Positions 6,273-13,148 of a stretch of DNA of 13,619 nt are shown here, piece after piece (within the stretch, counting starts at the first letter, position 1; each line of letters opens with the position of its first letter). The stretch comes from Verrucomicrobiota bacterium (GTDB taxonomy: Bacteria > Verrucomicrobiota > Verrucomicrobiia > Chthoniobacterales > UBA10450): NCBI GenBank assembly GCA_003217965.1, contig QHNB01000062.1:1-13619 (forward strand), written 5' to 3'. Made by a program: the position numbers and the translations under genes. The notes beneath the pieces are model-generated. The model worked only from the letters and a program-made list of their open reading frames with translations, did no database searches and was not told the DNA's origin.

Positions 6273-7492
6273 AATTCCTTTCCGCGTTCTTCCCGCCCAA
6301 TCGCGGCCAGGACAATAAGGGCAACAAAAACAGCGGCCGCAAAAACTGCCAATGCTTTGGCATAGTCCGGCTGATTGTCGGCTCCGCGGAATGTTTGGGC
6401 GAGTTTCGCTTCCACGACCGCAGCGTTTGCCGCAAAAAAATTCCCGAGCTGATATGCCAAGCCTGGAAACGTGCCGCGTAACGCAGCAGGCGATAGTTCA
6501 TTAAGGTGAACAGGCACGATCCCCCACGCGCCCTGCACCATGAATTGCATCAGGAATCCCCCCGTGATGAGCAAGGAGAGTCCCGGCGAAAAAGCCCAGA
6601 TTGGAATAAGGATGAGACCGCAAACCGCGGCGATAATTATAGCGCGGCGGCGGCCCCAACTTTGCGAAAGATAACCAAAAATTGTGCCACCACAGATCGC
6701 GCCGATTGCATAAATAATTCCCACAATCGCTTTCTGATTTACGGCGAGGCCGCGCTGCGTCTCGAGAAATGTCTGATACAGGTCCTGCGTCCCGTGAGAC
6801 ATATAATTGAACGCTGTCATGAGGAGGACGACGTAGATGAAAAGTGGAAGGGCGCGCCGGAAGGTCAAAATGGTGACGGTAGCGAAATCCTTCTCCGGTT
6901 TCTTCCAAGCGGGTGATTCCGGCACTCGTGCTCGGATGTAAATTACAAGCAGGGCCGGCGTGGCCCCGGCGACAAAAAGACCGCGCCATCCAAAGTAGGG
7001 AAAGACGATCCAATAAACGATCGCCGCCAGCAGGTAGCCGAAGGCGTAGCCTTGTTGCAAAATTCCCGAGAACAATCCGCGCGCCTTCGCCGGAAGCGAT
7101 TCCATCGCCAGAGACGCCCCAAGACCCCATTCACCTCCCATGCCGATTCCATAGAGGGCTCGCAGAATGAGCAAGATTGTGAAATTCGGCGCGAAGGCGG
7201 TGAGCAACTCCATCACTGAATAAAAAATAATGTCGATCATCAACGGCAAGCGCCGGCCGAACCGATCCCCCAGCAGACCGAACAGAAATGCACCTGCCGG
7301 ACGCATCATGAGGGTGAGAGCGATCGCCCACCCGACATCGGCCACGCTCCGGCCGAATTCTTTTCCAATTGGCAGGATGACAAATGTCAAAAGGAAGAAA
7401 TCAAAAGCATCGAGCGCCCAACCGAGGAAGCAGGCGATAAAAGTTGCGCGCTGTGTTCGGTCGAGCCCGCGAAAGAGCTGCCATGCTTGCAC
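6269..7492 (-). CDS. MFS transporter, SHS/JEN type (carboxylate:H+ symporter)
   Basis: A 12-helix major-facilitator permease, probably importing a monocarboxylate such as lactate or pyruvate, or a related acid, with protons. Evidence: the N-terminal ATFIACFLGWALDAFDFFLL typical of TC 2.A.1.12, the MFS loop motif GLLGDRFGRRLPL, RALYGIGMGGEWGLG, and FNYMSHGTQDLYQT, which fits the JEN-family signature NxxS/THxS/TQDxxxT. Substrate is inferred from this motif only. I start at the GTG at 7492 (407 residues, QAWQLFRGLDRTQRATF). The frame stays open to a TTG at 7606, but that extension reads RILDCARNDR, the translation of an intergenic repeat. No Shine-Dalgarno sequence is visible at any candidate. 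It is a single gene, convergent with the amidase and divergent from metH. Confidence 0.88.
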   Translation of the reverse strand: MQAWQLFRGLDRTQRATFIACFLGWALDAFDFFLLTFVILPIGKEFGRSVADVGWAIALTLMMRPAGAFLFGLLGDRFGRRLPLMIDIIFYSVMELLTAFAPNFTILLILRALYGIGMGGEWGLGASLAMESLPAKARGLFSGILQQGYAFGYLLAAIVYWIVFPYFGWRGLFVAGATPALLVIYIRARVPESPAWKKPEKDFATVTILTFRRALPLFIYVVLLMTAFNYMSHGTQDLYQTFLETQRGLAVNQKAIVGIIYAIGAICGGTIFGYLSQSWGRRRAIIIAAVCGLILIPIWAFSPGLSLLITGGFLMQFMVQGAWGIVPVHLNELSPAALRGTFPGLAYQLGNFFAANAAVVEAKLAQTFRGADNQPDYAKALAVFAAAVFVALIVLAAIGREERGKEF

Positions 7493-7559
7493 TGCTTCAT
7501 CAAAAACAACGCCTGCCAGATTTGGAAGCGTGGACTCATTAATGTATTCGTCGACTCGG

Positions 7560-7642
7560 TCATTCCGAGCGCAGTCGAGGATCCTCTCACTCTTCCTGTT
7601 CAGCAAGAATAGTATGAGATCTCTCGCTTTAACTCGACATGA
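7560..7642. repeat. Inverted-repeat element, TCATCCCGAG type, second copy (diverged)
   Basis: TCATTCCGAG (7560-7569) and CTCGACATGA (7633-7642) pair at 8 of 10 positions. Internal GAGGATCCTCTC and GAGATCTCTC blocks echo the GAGATCCCTCG of the element at 1105-1193. Its left end lies 68 bp upstream of the chosen transporter start and, translated, creates a false N-terminal extension of that gene. Confidence 0.55.
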
Positions 7643-7671
7643 CGACGGGCTGCCCCGGAGAGCACAGCACT

Positions 7672-7694
7672 GTAGCTGCCTCGCGCTGCTAGCC
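7672..7694 (+). repeat. Possible degenerate GTAG hairpin
   Basis: GTAG at 7672-7675 is followed by CTGCCTCGCGCTGCTAGCC, which resembles the family B unit at 7941-7965 but keeps only short arms (TAGC / GCTA). It is listed because it lies in the same spacer as five clearer elements. It may be chance. Confidence 0.3.
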
Positions 7695-7733
7695 GGACCG
7701 GAGCTTTACGCGAAAGATGGTCGGGGAGCGACG

Positions 7734-7771
7734 GGCACGGCGACGGAGCGCCGTGGCTACAAAGACCAATT
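7734..7771 (-). repeat. GTAG-headed hairpin repeat, family A copy 2, with conserved flank
   Basis: On the minus strand, GTAG (7757-7760) heads a hairpin with arms CCACGGCG and CGCCGTG. On the plus strand, the 38 bp at 7734-7771 matches 7978-8015 with two substitutions, and 32 bp matches the inverted copy at 2166-2197. The flank ACAAAGACCAATT is shared with 7978-8015, so the mobile or duplicated unit is larger than the hairpin. Confidence 0.7.
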
Positions 7772-7872
7772 TCCCTGTGGCGGCATTTAGCCTCAAGCTC
7801 CAACGATTCTTTTCCTGCGTTCATGCGTTCCTCAGATATTTCGAAAATCTTTCCGTGAAGTCGCCGCGCGCT

Positions 7873-7938
7873 GTAGCGTGCGGTGTCCACACCGCAATTC
7901 GACTCTTGTTTCCGCTGGGGACAGCGGACACTGCGGCA
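7873..7938 (+). repeat. GTAG-headed compound hairpin, family D
   Basis: GTAG at 7873-7876 precedes a perfect 8-bp-arm hairpin, TGCGGTGT-CC-ACACCGCA (7879-7896). A second hairpin, CCGCTG / CAGCGG, lies near 7912-7927. An outer pairing GTGTCC (7884-7889) with GGACAC (7927-7932) can form instead, so two alternative folds exist. It abuts the family B unit at 7941 almost directly. Confidence 0.55.
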
Positions 7939-7940
7939 TT

Positions 7941-7965
7941 GTAGTCGCCTCGCTCTGTCGAGGCG
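7941..7965 (+). repeat. GTAG-headed hairpin repeat, family B copy 2
   Basis: GTAG (7941-7944) is followed by arms CGCCTCG and CGAGGCG around loop CTCTGT, here perfectly paired. It is the best-preserved B unit in the window; relatives lie at 2130-2154 (opposite strand, one change) and 11971-12025 (opposite strand, expanded loop). Confidence 0.65.
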
Positions 7966-7977
7966 CATCCAGCCGGC

Positions 7978-8015
7978 GGCACGGCGACTGGGCGCCGTGG
8001 CTACAAAGACCAATT
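7978..8015 (-). repeat. GTAG-headed hairpin repeat, family A copy 3, with conserved flank
   Basis: The minus strand has GTAG at 8001-8004 and then CCACGGCG-CCCAGT-CGCCGTG. It differs from 7734-7771 at two loop positions only. Together with the D and B units it makes a run of three different GTAG hairpins in about 130 bp. The rest of the 7493-8123 spacer holds no gene that I can support. Confidence 0.7.
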
Positions 8016-8059
8016 CGCCACTGGCCGCGACCGCTTTTTCTTGCCGGACCAACGCATCG

Positions 8060-8075
8060 ACATATCATGATACGT
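8060..8075. promoter_or_regulatory. Candidate operator: imperfect 16-bp palindrome upstream of metH
   Basis: ACATATCATGATACGT is symmetric at all positions except one pair (8062/8073), with the perfect core TATCATGATA (8063-8072). It ends 48 bp before the metH ATG and is AT-rich in a GC-rich spacer, as expected of an operator. The size fits an ArsR-family site such as that of the SAH-responsive regulator SahR; that link is inference, and no regulator gene is in the window. I recognise no SAM, SAH or cobalamin riboswitch here. Confidence 0.35.
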
Positions 8076-8123
8076 AGATTTGTTTCTTGAAGCCGGCACG
8101 GAAACTGGTTTCTTTCACTCCAC

Positions 8124-11100
8124 ATGACAAATCCGCTCCATCCCTTCGAAGCGCTGCTGCGACGCCGCGTCGTGGTCCTCGATGGCGCCATGGGAACCAC
8201 TTTGCAGCGGCTTGGTTTGACCGAAGCGGATTTTCGCGGCCAGCGTTTTCGGGATTGGAAAGGCAAAGATCTCAAAGGCGGGATAGAGCTCCTTTTGCTG
8301 ACCCAACCGCACCTGGTTCAACAAGTGCATGAAGAATATCTCCGGGCTGGGGCCGACGTAGTTGAGACCAACACGTTCAGCGCCACCACCATCGGTCTCC
8401 ACGAGTTCCTCTTTGCCGGCACGCCGCAAAATGGTCGGAAGGATCCAGAATTTTTTGAGCGAGTGGTTAGCGACTCAAATCTGCGCCAGACCGCGCACGA
8501 GATGAACTTGGCTGCGGCTCGGCTCGCCCGGGAAGTAGCTGATCGCGTCGCGAACGAGACAGGCGAACAACGCTTCGTCGCTGGCGCACTCGGCCCGCTG
8601 CCCGTCACCGCCTCGCTTTCGCCGGATGTGAACGACCCGGGATTTCGGGCAATCACATTCGACCAAATCCGCCAAAGTTACCGCGATCAAATTGATGCCT
8701 TACTCGAAGGCGGCATCGATCTCCTGATGCTGGAAACGATTTTCGACACCTTGAACGCAAAGGCAGCGCTCTTTGCCATCGGCGAAGCTTTGGAAAAAAA
8801 CGGACGCACTGTTCCGCTCGTCATTTCTGGCACGGTGACGGACCGCTCCGGGCGAACGCTAAGTGGGCAAACGGTGGAAGCGTTCTTGAATTCGATCGAA
8901 CACGCGCGTCCACTCGTGATCGGTCTCAATTGCGCGTTAGGTCCGGATGAAATGGAGCCTTTCCTCGAGGAGCTCGCCCACACGACTCCGGCCTTCGTCA
9001 GTGCCTATCCAAACGCTGGTCTGCCCGATCCGCTCTCCGAAACTGGATTTCCTGAAACCCCAGAGACATTTGGTCCGAAGGTCTTGCAATGGGTGCAAAA
9101 CGGCTGGCTTAACATGGTTGGCGGCTGCTGCGGAACGACACCAGCCCATATCGGGGCCTTTGCGAAACAGGCGCGCGAACTACCGCCGCGCGCGTTCAAA
9201 AGCGACGGAAGGACGACCTCCGCGTCCAGCGAATCACATACGACATCGTTACGCCTATCAGGTCTGGAGCCACTTAATATCACACCCGAGTTCGGGTTTG
9301 TTGTAATCGGCGAGCGTACCAACATCACCGGTTCGCCAAGATTTTCGAAACTGATTTTGGCGGACGACCTTGAAGGCGCGCTTTCCATCGCACGACAACA
9401 GGTTGGTGGCGGCGCGAACGTAATCGACGTCAACCTCGATGAGGGGATGCTCGATTCGGAAGCGGCCATGACACGCTTTTTGAAACTAATCGGCAGCGAG
9501 CCGGAAATCGCGCGCGTACCCGTAATGATCGACAGCTCGAAATGGAGTGTAATCGAAGCGGGATTGAAATGCGTACAAGGCAAATCGGTCGTCAATTCAA
9601 TTTCTCTCAAAAACGGCGAAGACGAGTTTCTGCGACAGGCGCGCTTGATCCGGCGTTACGGCGCAGCCGCGATCGTGATGGCATTCGATGAACGCGGTCA
9701 GGCTGACACCTTTGAACGCCGAGTCGAAATTTGCCGTCGCGTTTATGATTTGTTGACGAAACGTGCTGGCTTCCCGGCTAACGACATCATTTTCGACCCA
9801 AATGTTCTGACGGTCGCGACCGGACTGGAGGAGCATCGCAATTACGGCGTCGATTTTATCGAAGCGACCCGCTGGATCAAAGCCAATCTACCCGGTGCGC
9901 GGGTGAGCGGCGGGATCAGCAACGTTTCGTTTTCCTTCCGCGGAAACAACACCGTGCGGGAAGCAATGCATGCCGCGTTTTTGTATCATGCAATTCGCGC
10001 CGGACTCGACATGGGTATCGTGAACGCTGGTCAACTCGCAGTTTACGAAGAGATCGAACCGGAATTGCGTGAACGGGTCGAAGACGTGCTGCTGAATCGC
10101 CGCGCCGACGCAACCGAACGGCTGGTGGACTTCGCCGGGCGAGTGAAGGCGAAAGATAAAGCACCCGTCGAAGAAAAGGCATGGCGCGCCACCTCAGTCG
10201 AGCAGCGCCTCACCCACGCGCTCGTACACGGCATTGTCGACTATATCGAGGCTGACACCGAGGAGGCGCGCCTGAGGTTTTCGCGGCCACTGGAAGTGAT
10301 TGAAGGGCCATTGATGGCCGGCATGAGCGTGGTCGGGGACTTATTCGGAGCAGGTAAAATGTTTTTGCCGCAAGTAGTGAAATCGGCGCGCGTTATGAAA
10401 AAAGCTGTTGCCTATTTGATGCCGTTCATGGAAGCGGAAAAAACGGCCGCGGCAAAACCGCAGGCGCGGATCGTGATGGCGACGGTGAAAGGCGACGTCC
10501 ATGACATCGGCAAGAACATCGTCGGAGTCGTGCTTCAATGTAACAACTATGAGGTGATCGATTTGGGGGTGATGGTGCCGGCGGCAAAGATTTTGGAGAC
10601 GGCACGCTCGGTCAACGCTGACGTTATCGGTCTGAGCGGACTGATCACACCCTCGCTGGACGAGATGGTCCACGTCGCTCAGGAAATGGAACGCGAAGCC
10701 TTTCGCGTACCGTTACTGATCGGGGGTGCGACGACGAGCCGGGCGCATACTGCGGTTAAGATCGCACCACATTACCATGCCAGCACCGTGCACGTGCTCG
10801 ACGCATCGCGTGCAGTTGGAGTCGTCAATAAGCTGGTGAATCCGAATTCCTCGCGTCTATTCGATCAGGAGACCCGAGCGGAGTACGAGCGGTTGCGCGC
10901 GGAGCATTCCGCGAAAATTGGGCAGCGTAACTTGTTACCGCTGGCGGACGCACGCGCCAACGCGCCGCAATTCGATTGGAAAGATTATTCGCCGCCGAAA
11001 CCGGAATTCATCGGCATCCGCATGATTGGGCCGGATCTCAAGACTCTTATTGAATATATTGATTGGTCGCCCTTTTTCCACACTTGGGAATTACGAGGAC

Positions 11101-11909
11101 GTTACCCGGCAATATTGGACGATTCCACGGTCGGCAAACAGGCGCGCGAATTGTTTGCTGACGCGCAACAATTGCTTGAAAAAATCGTCGCCGAAAAATT
11201 ACTGAATGCGCGCGGCGTGATCGGATTTTGGCCGGCTCGTGCCGTCGGTGATGATGTGGAACTTTTCACAGATGATTCCCGAGTGCGTCCGCTAACGAAG
11301 CTTTATTTCTTGCGTCAGCAAATGCGTAAACCGGCGGACCAGAAAAATCATTGTTTGGCCGATTATGTCGCGCCGAAAATTGCAAGTGCTGCTGATTACA
11401 TCGGCGGTTTCGCCGTGACCGCGGGAATCGGCGCGGACGAAGCCGCAAAAAGATTTTCGGGGGCGCACGACGATTACAGTGCAATCATGCTGAAAGCATT
11501 AGCGGATCGATTGGCCGAAGCCTTCGCCGAGTACGCACATAAGGTCGCGCGTGACGCTTGGGGCTTCGGTCGGGGTGAGAACTTGTCCACTGATGATTTG
11601 ATCCGTGAAAAATATCGCGGGATTCGGCCAGCTGCGGGCTATCCGGCTTCGCCCGATCATGCGGAGAAGCGCACACTGTTTGATCTCTTGCAGGCGGAAA
11701 AATGCTGCGAGATTTCGCTTACAGAATCTTTCGCGATGCACCCGGGAGCAAGCGTGAGCGGTCTTTATTTTTCCTATCCGGAAGCCAAATATTTTGGCGT
11801 TGGAAAAATCGGGCCGGATCAAGTAGCCGACTACGCGGCCAGGACAGGTTCGTCGATTCAACTAATCGAGAAACGGCTCGCCCCTAATCTTGCCTATGAG
11901 CCGGAATAG
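8124..11909 (+). CDS. metH: Cobalamin-dependent methionine synthase MetH
   Basis: MetH transfers a methyl group from 5-methyltetrahydrofolate through cobalamin to homocysteine, making methionine; it is cytoplasmic. At 1261 residues it is full length (E. coli MetH has 1227). Domains in order: homocysteine-binding (~1-345) with zinc ligands Cys270 (NCALG), Cys335 and Cys336 (GGCCGTTP); pterin-binding (~385-650) opening FVVIGERTNITGS; cobalamin cap (~680-770) with LFGAGKMFLPQVVKSARVMK; B12-binding Rossmann (~784-910) with DVHDIG, whose His793 is the lower cobalt ligand; and the AdoMet activation domain (~940-1261) with WELRGRYPAIL, GIRPAAGYPASPDH and HPGASVSGLYFSYPEAKYFG. All four modules are intact, so it should be active and repairable through reductive methylation. 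The ATG at 8124 has no Shine-Dalgarno sequence. It is monocistronic, with a candidate palindromic operator upstream. Confidence 0.98.
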   Translation: MTNPLHPFEALLRRRVVVLDGAMGTTLQRLGLTEADFRGQRFRDWKGKDLKGGIELLLLTQPHLVQQVHEEYLRAGADVVETNTFSATTIGLHEFLFAGTPQNGRKDPEFFERVVSDSNLRQTAHEMNLAAARLAREVADRVANETGEQRFVAGALGPLPVTASLSPDVNDPGFRAITFDQIRQSYRDQIDALLEGGIDLLMLETIFDTLNAKAALFAIGEALEKNGRTVPLVISGTVTDRSGRTLSGQTVEAFLNSIEHARPLVIGLNCALGPDEMEPFLEELAHTTPAFVSAYPNAGLPDPLSETGFPETPETFGPKVLQWVQNGWLNMVGGCCGTTPAHIGAFAKQARELPPRAFKSDGRTTSASSESHTTSLRLSGLEPLNITPEFGFVVIGERTNITGSPRFSKLILADDLEGALSIARQQVGGGANVIDVNLDEGMLDSEAAMTRFLKLIGSEPEIARVPVMIDSSKWSVIEAGLKCVQGKSVVNSISLKNGEDEFLRQARLIRRYGAAAIVMAFDERGQADTFERRVEICRRVYDLLTKRAGFPANDIIFDPNVLTVATGLEEHRNYGVDFIEATRWIKANLPGARVSGGISNVSFSFRGNNTVREAMHAAFLYHAIRAGLDMGIVNAGQLAVYEEIEPELRERVEDVLLNRRADATERLVDFAGRVKAKDKAPVEEKAWRATSVEQRLTHALVHGIVDYIEADTEEARLRFSRPLEVIEGPLMAGMSVVGDLFGAGKMFLPQVVKSARVMKKAVAYLMPFMEAEKTAAAKPQARIVMATVKGDVHDIGKNIVGVVLQCNNYEVIDLGVMVPAAKILETARSVNADVIGLSGLITPSLDEMVHVAQEMEREAFRVPLLIGGATTSRAHTAVKIAPHYHASTVHVLDASRAVGVVNKLVNPNSSRLFDQETRAEYERLRAEHSAKIGQRNLLPLADARANAPQFDWKDYSPPKPEFIGIRMIGPDLKTLIEYIDWSPFFHTWELRGRYPAILDDSTVGKQARELFADAQQLLEKIVAEKLLNARGVIGFWPARAVGDDVELFTDDSRVRPLTKLYFLRQQMRKPADQKNHCLADYVAPKIASAADYIGGFAVTAGIGADEAAKRFSGAHDDYSAIMLKALADRLAEAFAEYAHKVARDAWGFGRGENLSTDDLIREKYRGIRPAAGYPASPDHAEKRTLFDLLQAEKCCEISLTESFAMHPGASVSGLYFSYPEAKYFGVGKIGPDQVADYAARTGSSIQLIEKRLAPNLAYEPE

Positions 11910-11919
11910 CGGCCGAGCT

Positions 11920-11943
11920 GTAGCGAAGGGGCGGTTTGTCGCC
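11920..11943 (+). repeat. GTAG-headed short hairpin, family E
   Basis: GTAG (11920-11923) is followed by a weak hairpin, GGCG (11930-11933) and CGCC (11940-11943), around GTTTGT. It starts 11 bp after the metH stop. A run of seven T lies at 11955-11961, too far from the stem for a standard intrinsic terminator, though together they may mark the end of metH transcription. Confidence 0.4.
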
Positions 11944-11970
11944 GTAATTGGGTGTTTTTTTGCGTCGAAA

Positions 11971-12025
11971 CGCCTCGACCCTCCTTCGCGGCGCTTCGGC
12001 GCGGCGGGCAGAGCGAGGCGACTAC
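11971..12025 (-). repeat. GTAG-headed hairpin repeat, family B copy 3, with expanded loop
   Basis: Outer arms CGCCTCG (11971-11977) and CGAGGCG (12014-12020) plus CTAC at 12022-12025 match the family B unit, but the 6-base loop is replaced by 36 bases. That insert contains GCGC-TTCG-GCGC, a stem with a UUCG-type tetraloop, so the RNA form would be a two-tier hairpin. Confidence 0.55.
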
Positions 12026-12110
12026 AACACGCAGAAGATAACGGGGGCCGGTCTCGGTAAACACATTCTGGATGCGACGAGGAATCAGGCGTGCTATAGA
12101 CTCGCGTTGA

Positions 12111-12188
12111 CGGGGCGTAGCTTAGTCTGCCATCGGACGGATTCGCTGCGGCGAACTTGGTAGAGCGGTCGTAGCGGCGACAGGTCGC
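12111..12188 (+). pseudogene. Broken tRNA-Pro copy with insertion in the D loop
   Basis: Bases 12111-12125 (CGGGGCGTAGCTTAG) are identical to the first 15 bases of the intact tRNA-Pro at 12274. Bases 12156-12167 (CTTGGTAGAGCG) match the next 12. Between them is a 30-base insert containing a small hairpin, TTCGC-TGCG-GCGAA. The anticodon arm does not match (GTCG-TAGCGG-CGAC instead of a 5-bp stem with TTTGGGA), the AGGTCGC variable region recurs at 12182-12188, and no T arm or 3' acceptor strand follows. The last part, GTAG (12171-12174) then GCGAC-AG-GTCGC, is also a GTAG hairpin. A promoter -10-like TATAGA lies at 12095-12100, 11 bp before the copy. It cannot make a normal tRNA. Confidence 0.6.
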
Positions 12189-12273
12189 GCATCTGTTCTG
12201 CCTTCGGGTCAATCCAGGAAAAGTTTCGCGGTGCGATGCAACAAACGTCGTGTTAGGTGTGGAAACAACAAAC

Positions 12274-12347
12274 CGGGGCGTAGCTTAGCTTGGTAGAGCG
12301 CGTGGTTTGGGACCACGAGGTCGCAGGTTCGAATCCTGTCGCCCCGA
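12274..12347 (+). tRNA. tRNA-Pro (anticodon UGG)
   Basis: The cloverleaf is complete: acceptor CGGGGCG (12274-12280) pairs perfectly with CGCCCCG (12340-12346), D stem GCTT/GAGC, anticodon stem CGTGG/CCACG with loop TTTGGGA and anticodon TGG at 12308-12310, and T loop TTCGAAT. The discriminator is A at 12347. CCA is not encoded (the next bases are CGCCA), so it must be added by CCA-adding enzyme. A broken copy of its 5' half lies 163 bp upstream. Confidence 0.96.
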
Positions 12348-12479
12348 CGCCATGTATGTTTTACGTGTATGTGTTAAAAAGAGAAAAGACTTTGCCGACA
12401 CTACATCGGTTCGTGTCAGAACCTCGTCGACCGCCTTCATCGCTGTAACACCAGCCGGTCGAACGTGGCCTAGCACGGC

Positions 12480-13148
12480 ATGTCGTTGGCTATTAGAAAA
12501 AATTGCCCGAAAGTTTCAGAACATTTGAGAACGCTCTTTTTCCTGATTATTCCCCAAATTTTGATTAGCTCGAGGGTGCTGGCGCAAAACCATGGCTCAC
12601 CGATCGGGCGTTGCGATTTTGATGGCATATTAATCGCCCAAGCTGCCGTTTCCAATACAGCCAAGTCTCGAGATCAGGTTCCGCCGCAAATCCTGCCGCC
12701 TTTGCCGGAAACCGAGGCACCCGCGGCGTCGCCGGCTCCAAAAATCCCTTCCCTTGAGGAATTGGATCAGATGTTCAAGCCGTCATCACTCGGGAAAGAA
12801 GCAGACGAAGCGCGTCTACATCAGCAGTGGCGCGAGCTATCGAACAAGACAATCAACGATGGGGATTTGGTGGCAGCACGCGCCCACGCCGAAGCCGCTA
12901 AAACGGACCTGGAAAAACGCAAACGCCTTCGAGCCTATTATACTATGTACTACGATCGAATGCGGGCGAAAGCACAAACACCAGAACTGAAGAACTTCAT
13001 TGACGCGCAGAAAGCACAGCACGTGGGCGCCCTGGCGCAAAACCGGGTCCGGCCCAGTGCGACACCTTCACCTTCATCTTCATTGTCACCGGCGTCCCTA
13101 CCGTCGCCGCCACCGCCGCCATTGCCCGTATCCTCGCCGTCCCCCTAG
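12480..13148 (+). CDS. Secreted protein of unknown function with Pro/Ser-rich C-terminal tail
   Basis: This 222-residue protein belongs to no family I can name. From ATG 12480 it has a probable signal peptide: basic n-region, hydrophobic FFLIIPQILI (20-29), and likely cleavage after VLA (33-35). A Pro/Ala-rich linker (~66-90) leads into an amphipathic, charged, probably all-helical core (91-188): SLEELDQMF, GKEADEARLHQQWRELSNKT, LVAARAHAEAAKTDLEKRKRL, YYTMYYDRMRAK. Residues 189-222 are low complexity, almost all Pro and Ser. I have the impression that similar core sequences recur in Verrucomicrobia genomes, but this is memory, not a search. There is no Shine-Dalgarno sequence, and it stands alone between two tRNA genes. 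Confidence 0.7.
   Translation: MSLAIRKNCPKVSEHLRTLFFLIIPQILISSRVLAQNHGSPIGRCDFDGILIAQAAVSNTAKSRDQVPPQILPPLPETEAPAASPAPKIPSLEELDQMFKPSSLGKEADEARLHQQWRELSNKTINDGDLVAARAHAEAAKTDLEKRKRLRAYYTMYYDRMRAKAQTPELKNFIDAQKAQHVGALAQNRVRPSATPSPSSSLSPASLPSPPPPPLPVSSPSP

Noticed and set aside
7672..8004. CRISPR array in the hairpin-rich spacer
   Set aside because: The repeats differ in sequence and orientation, spacing is irregular, and no cas genes are present.
7600..8052. 150-codon minus-strand frame upstream of the transporter
   Set aside because: It runs through four palindromic repeats, and its sequence (for example LCSHGAPSPCPS) is translated repeat.
8016..8123. SAM, SAH or cobalamin riboswitch before metH
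   Set aside because: I could not find the conserved core elements of these classes; only a short palindrome is supported, and the spacer left after the repeats is only about 108 bp.
11949..11961. Intrinsic terminator of metH using the T7 run
   Set aside because: The nearest stem is only 4 bp and ends 11 bases before the T-run.
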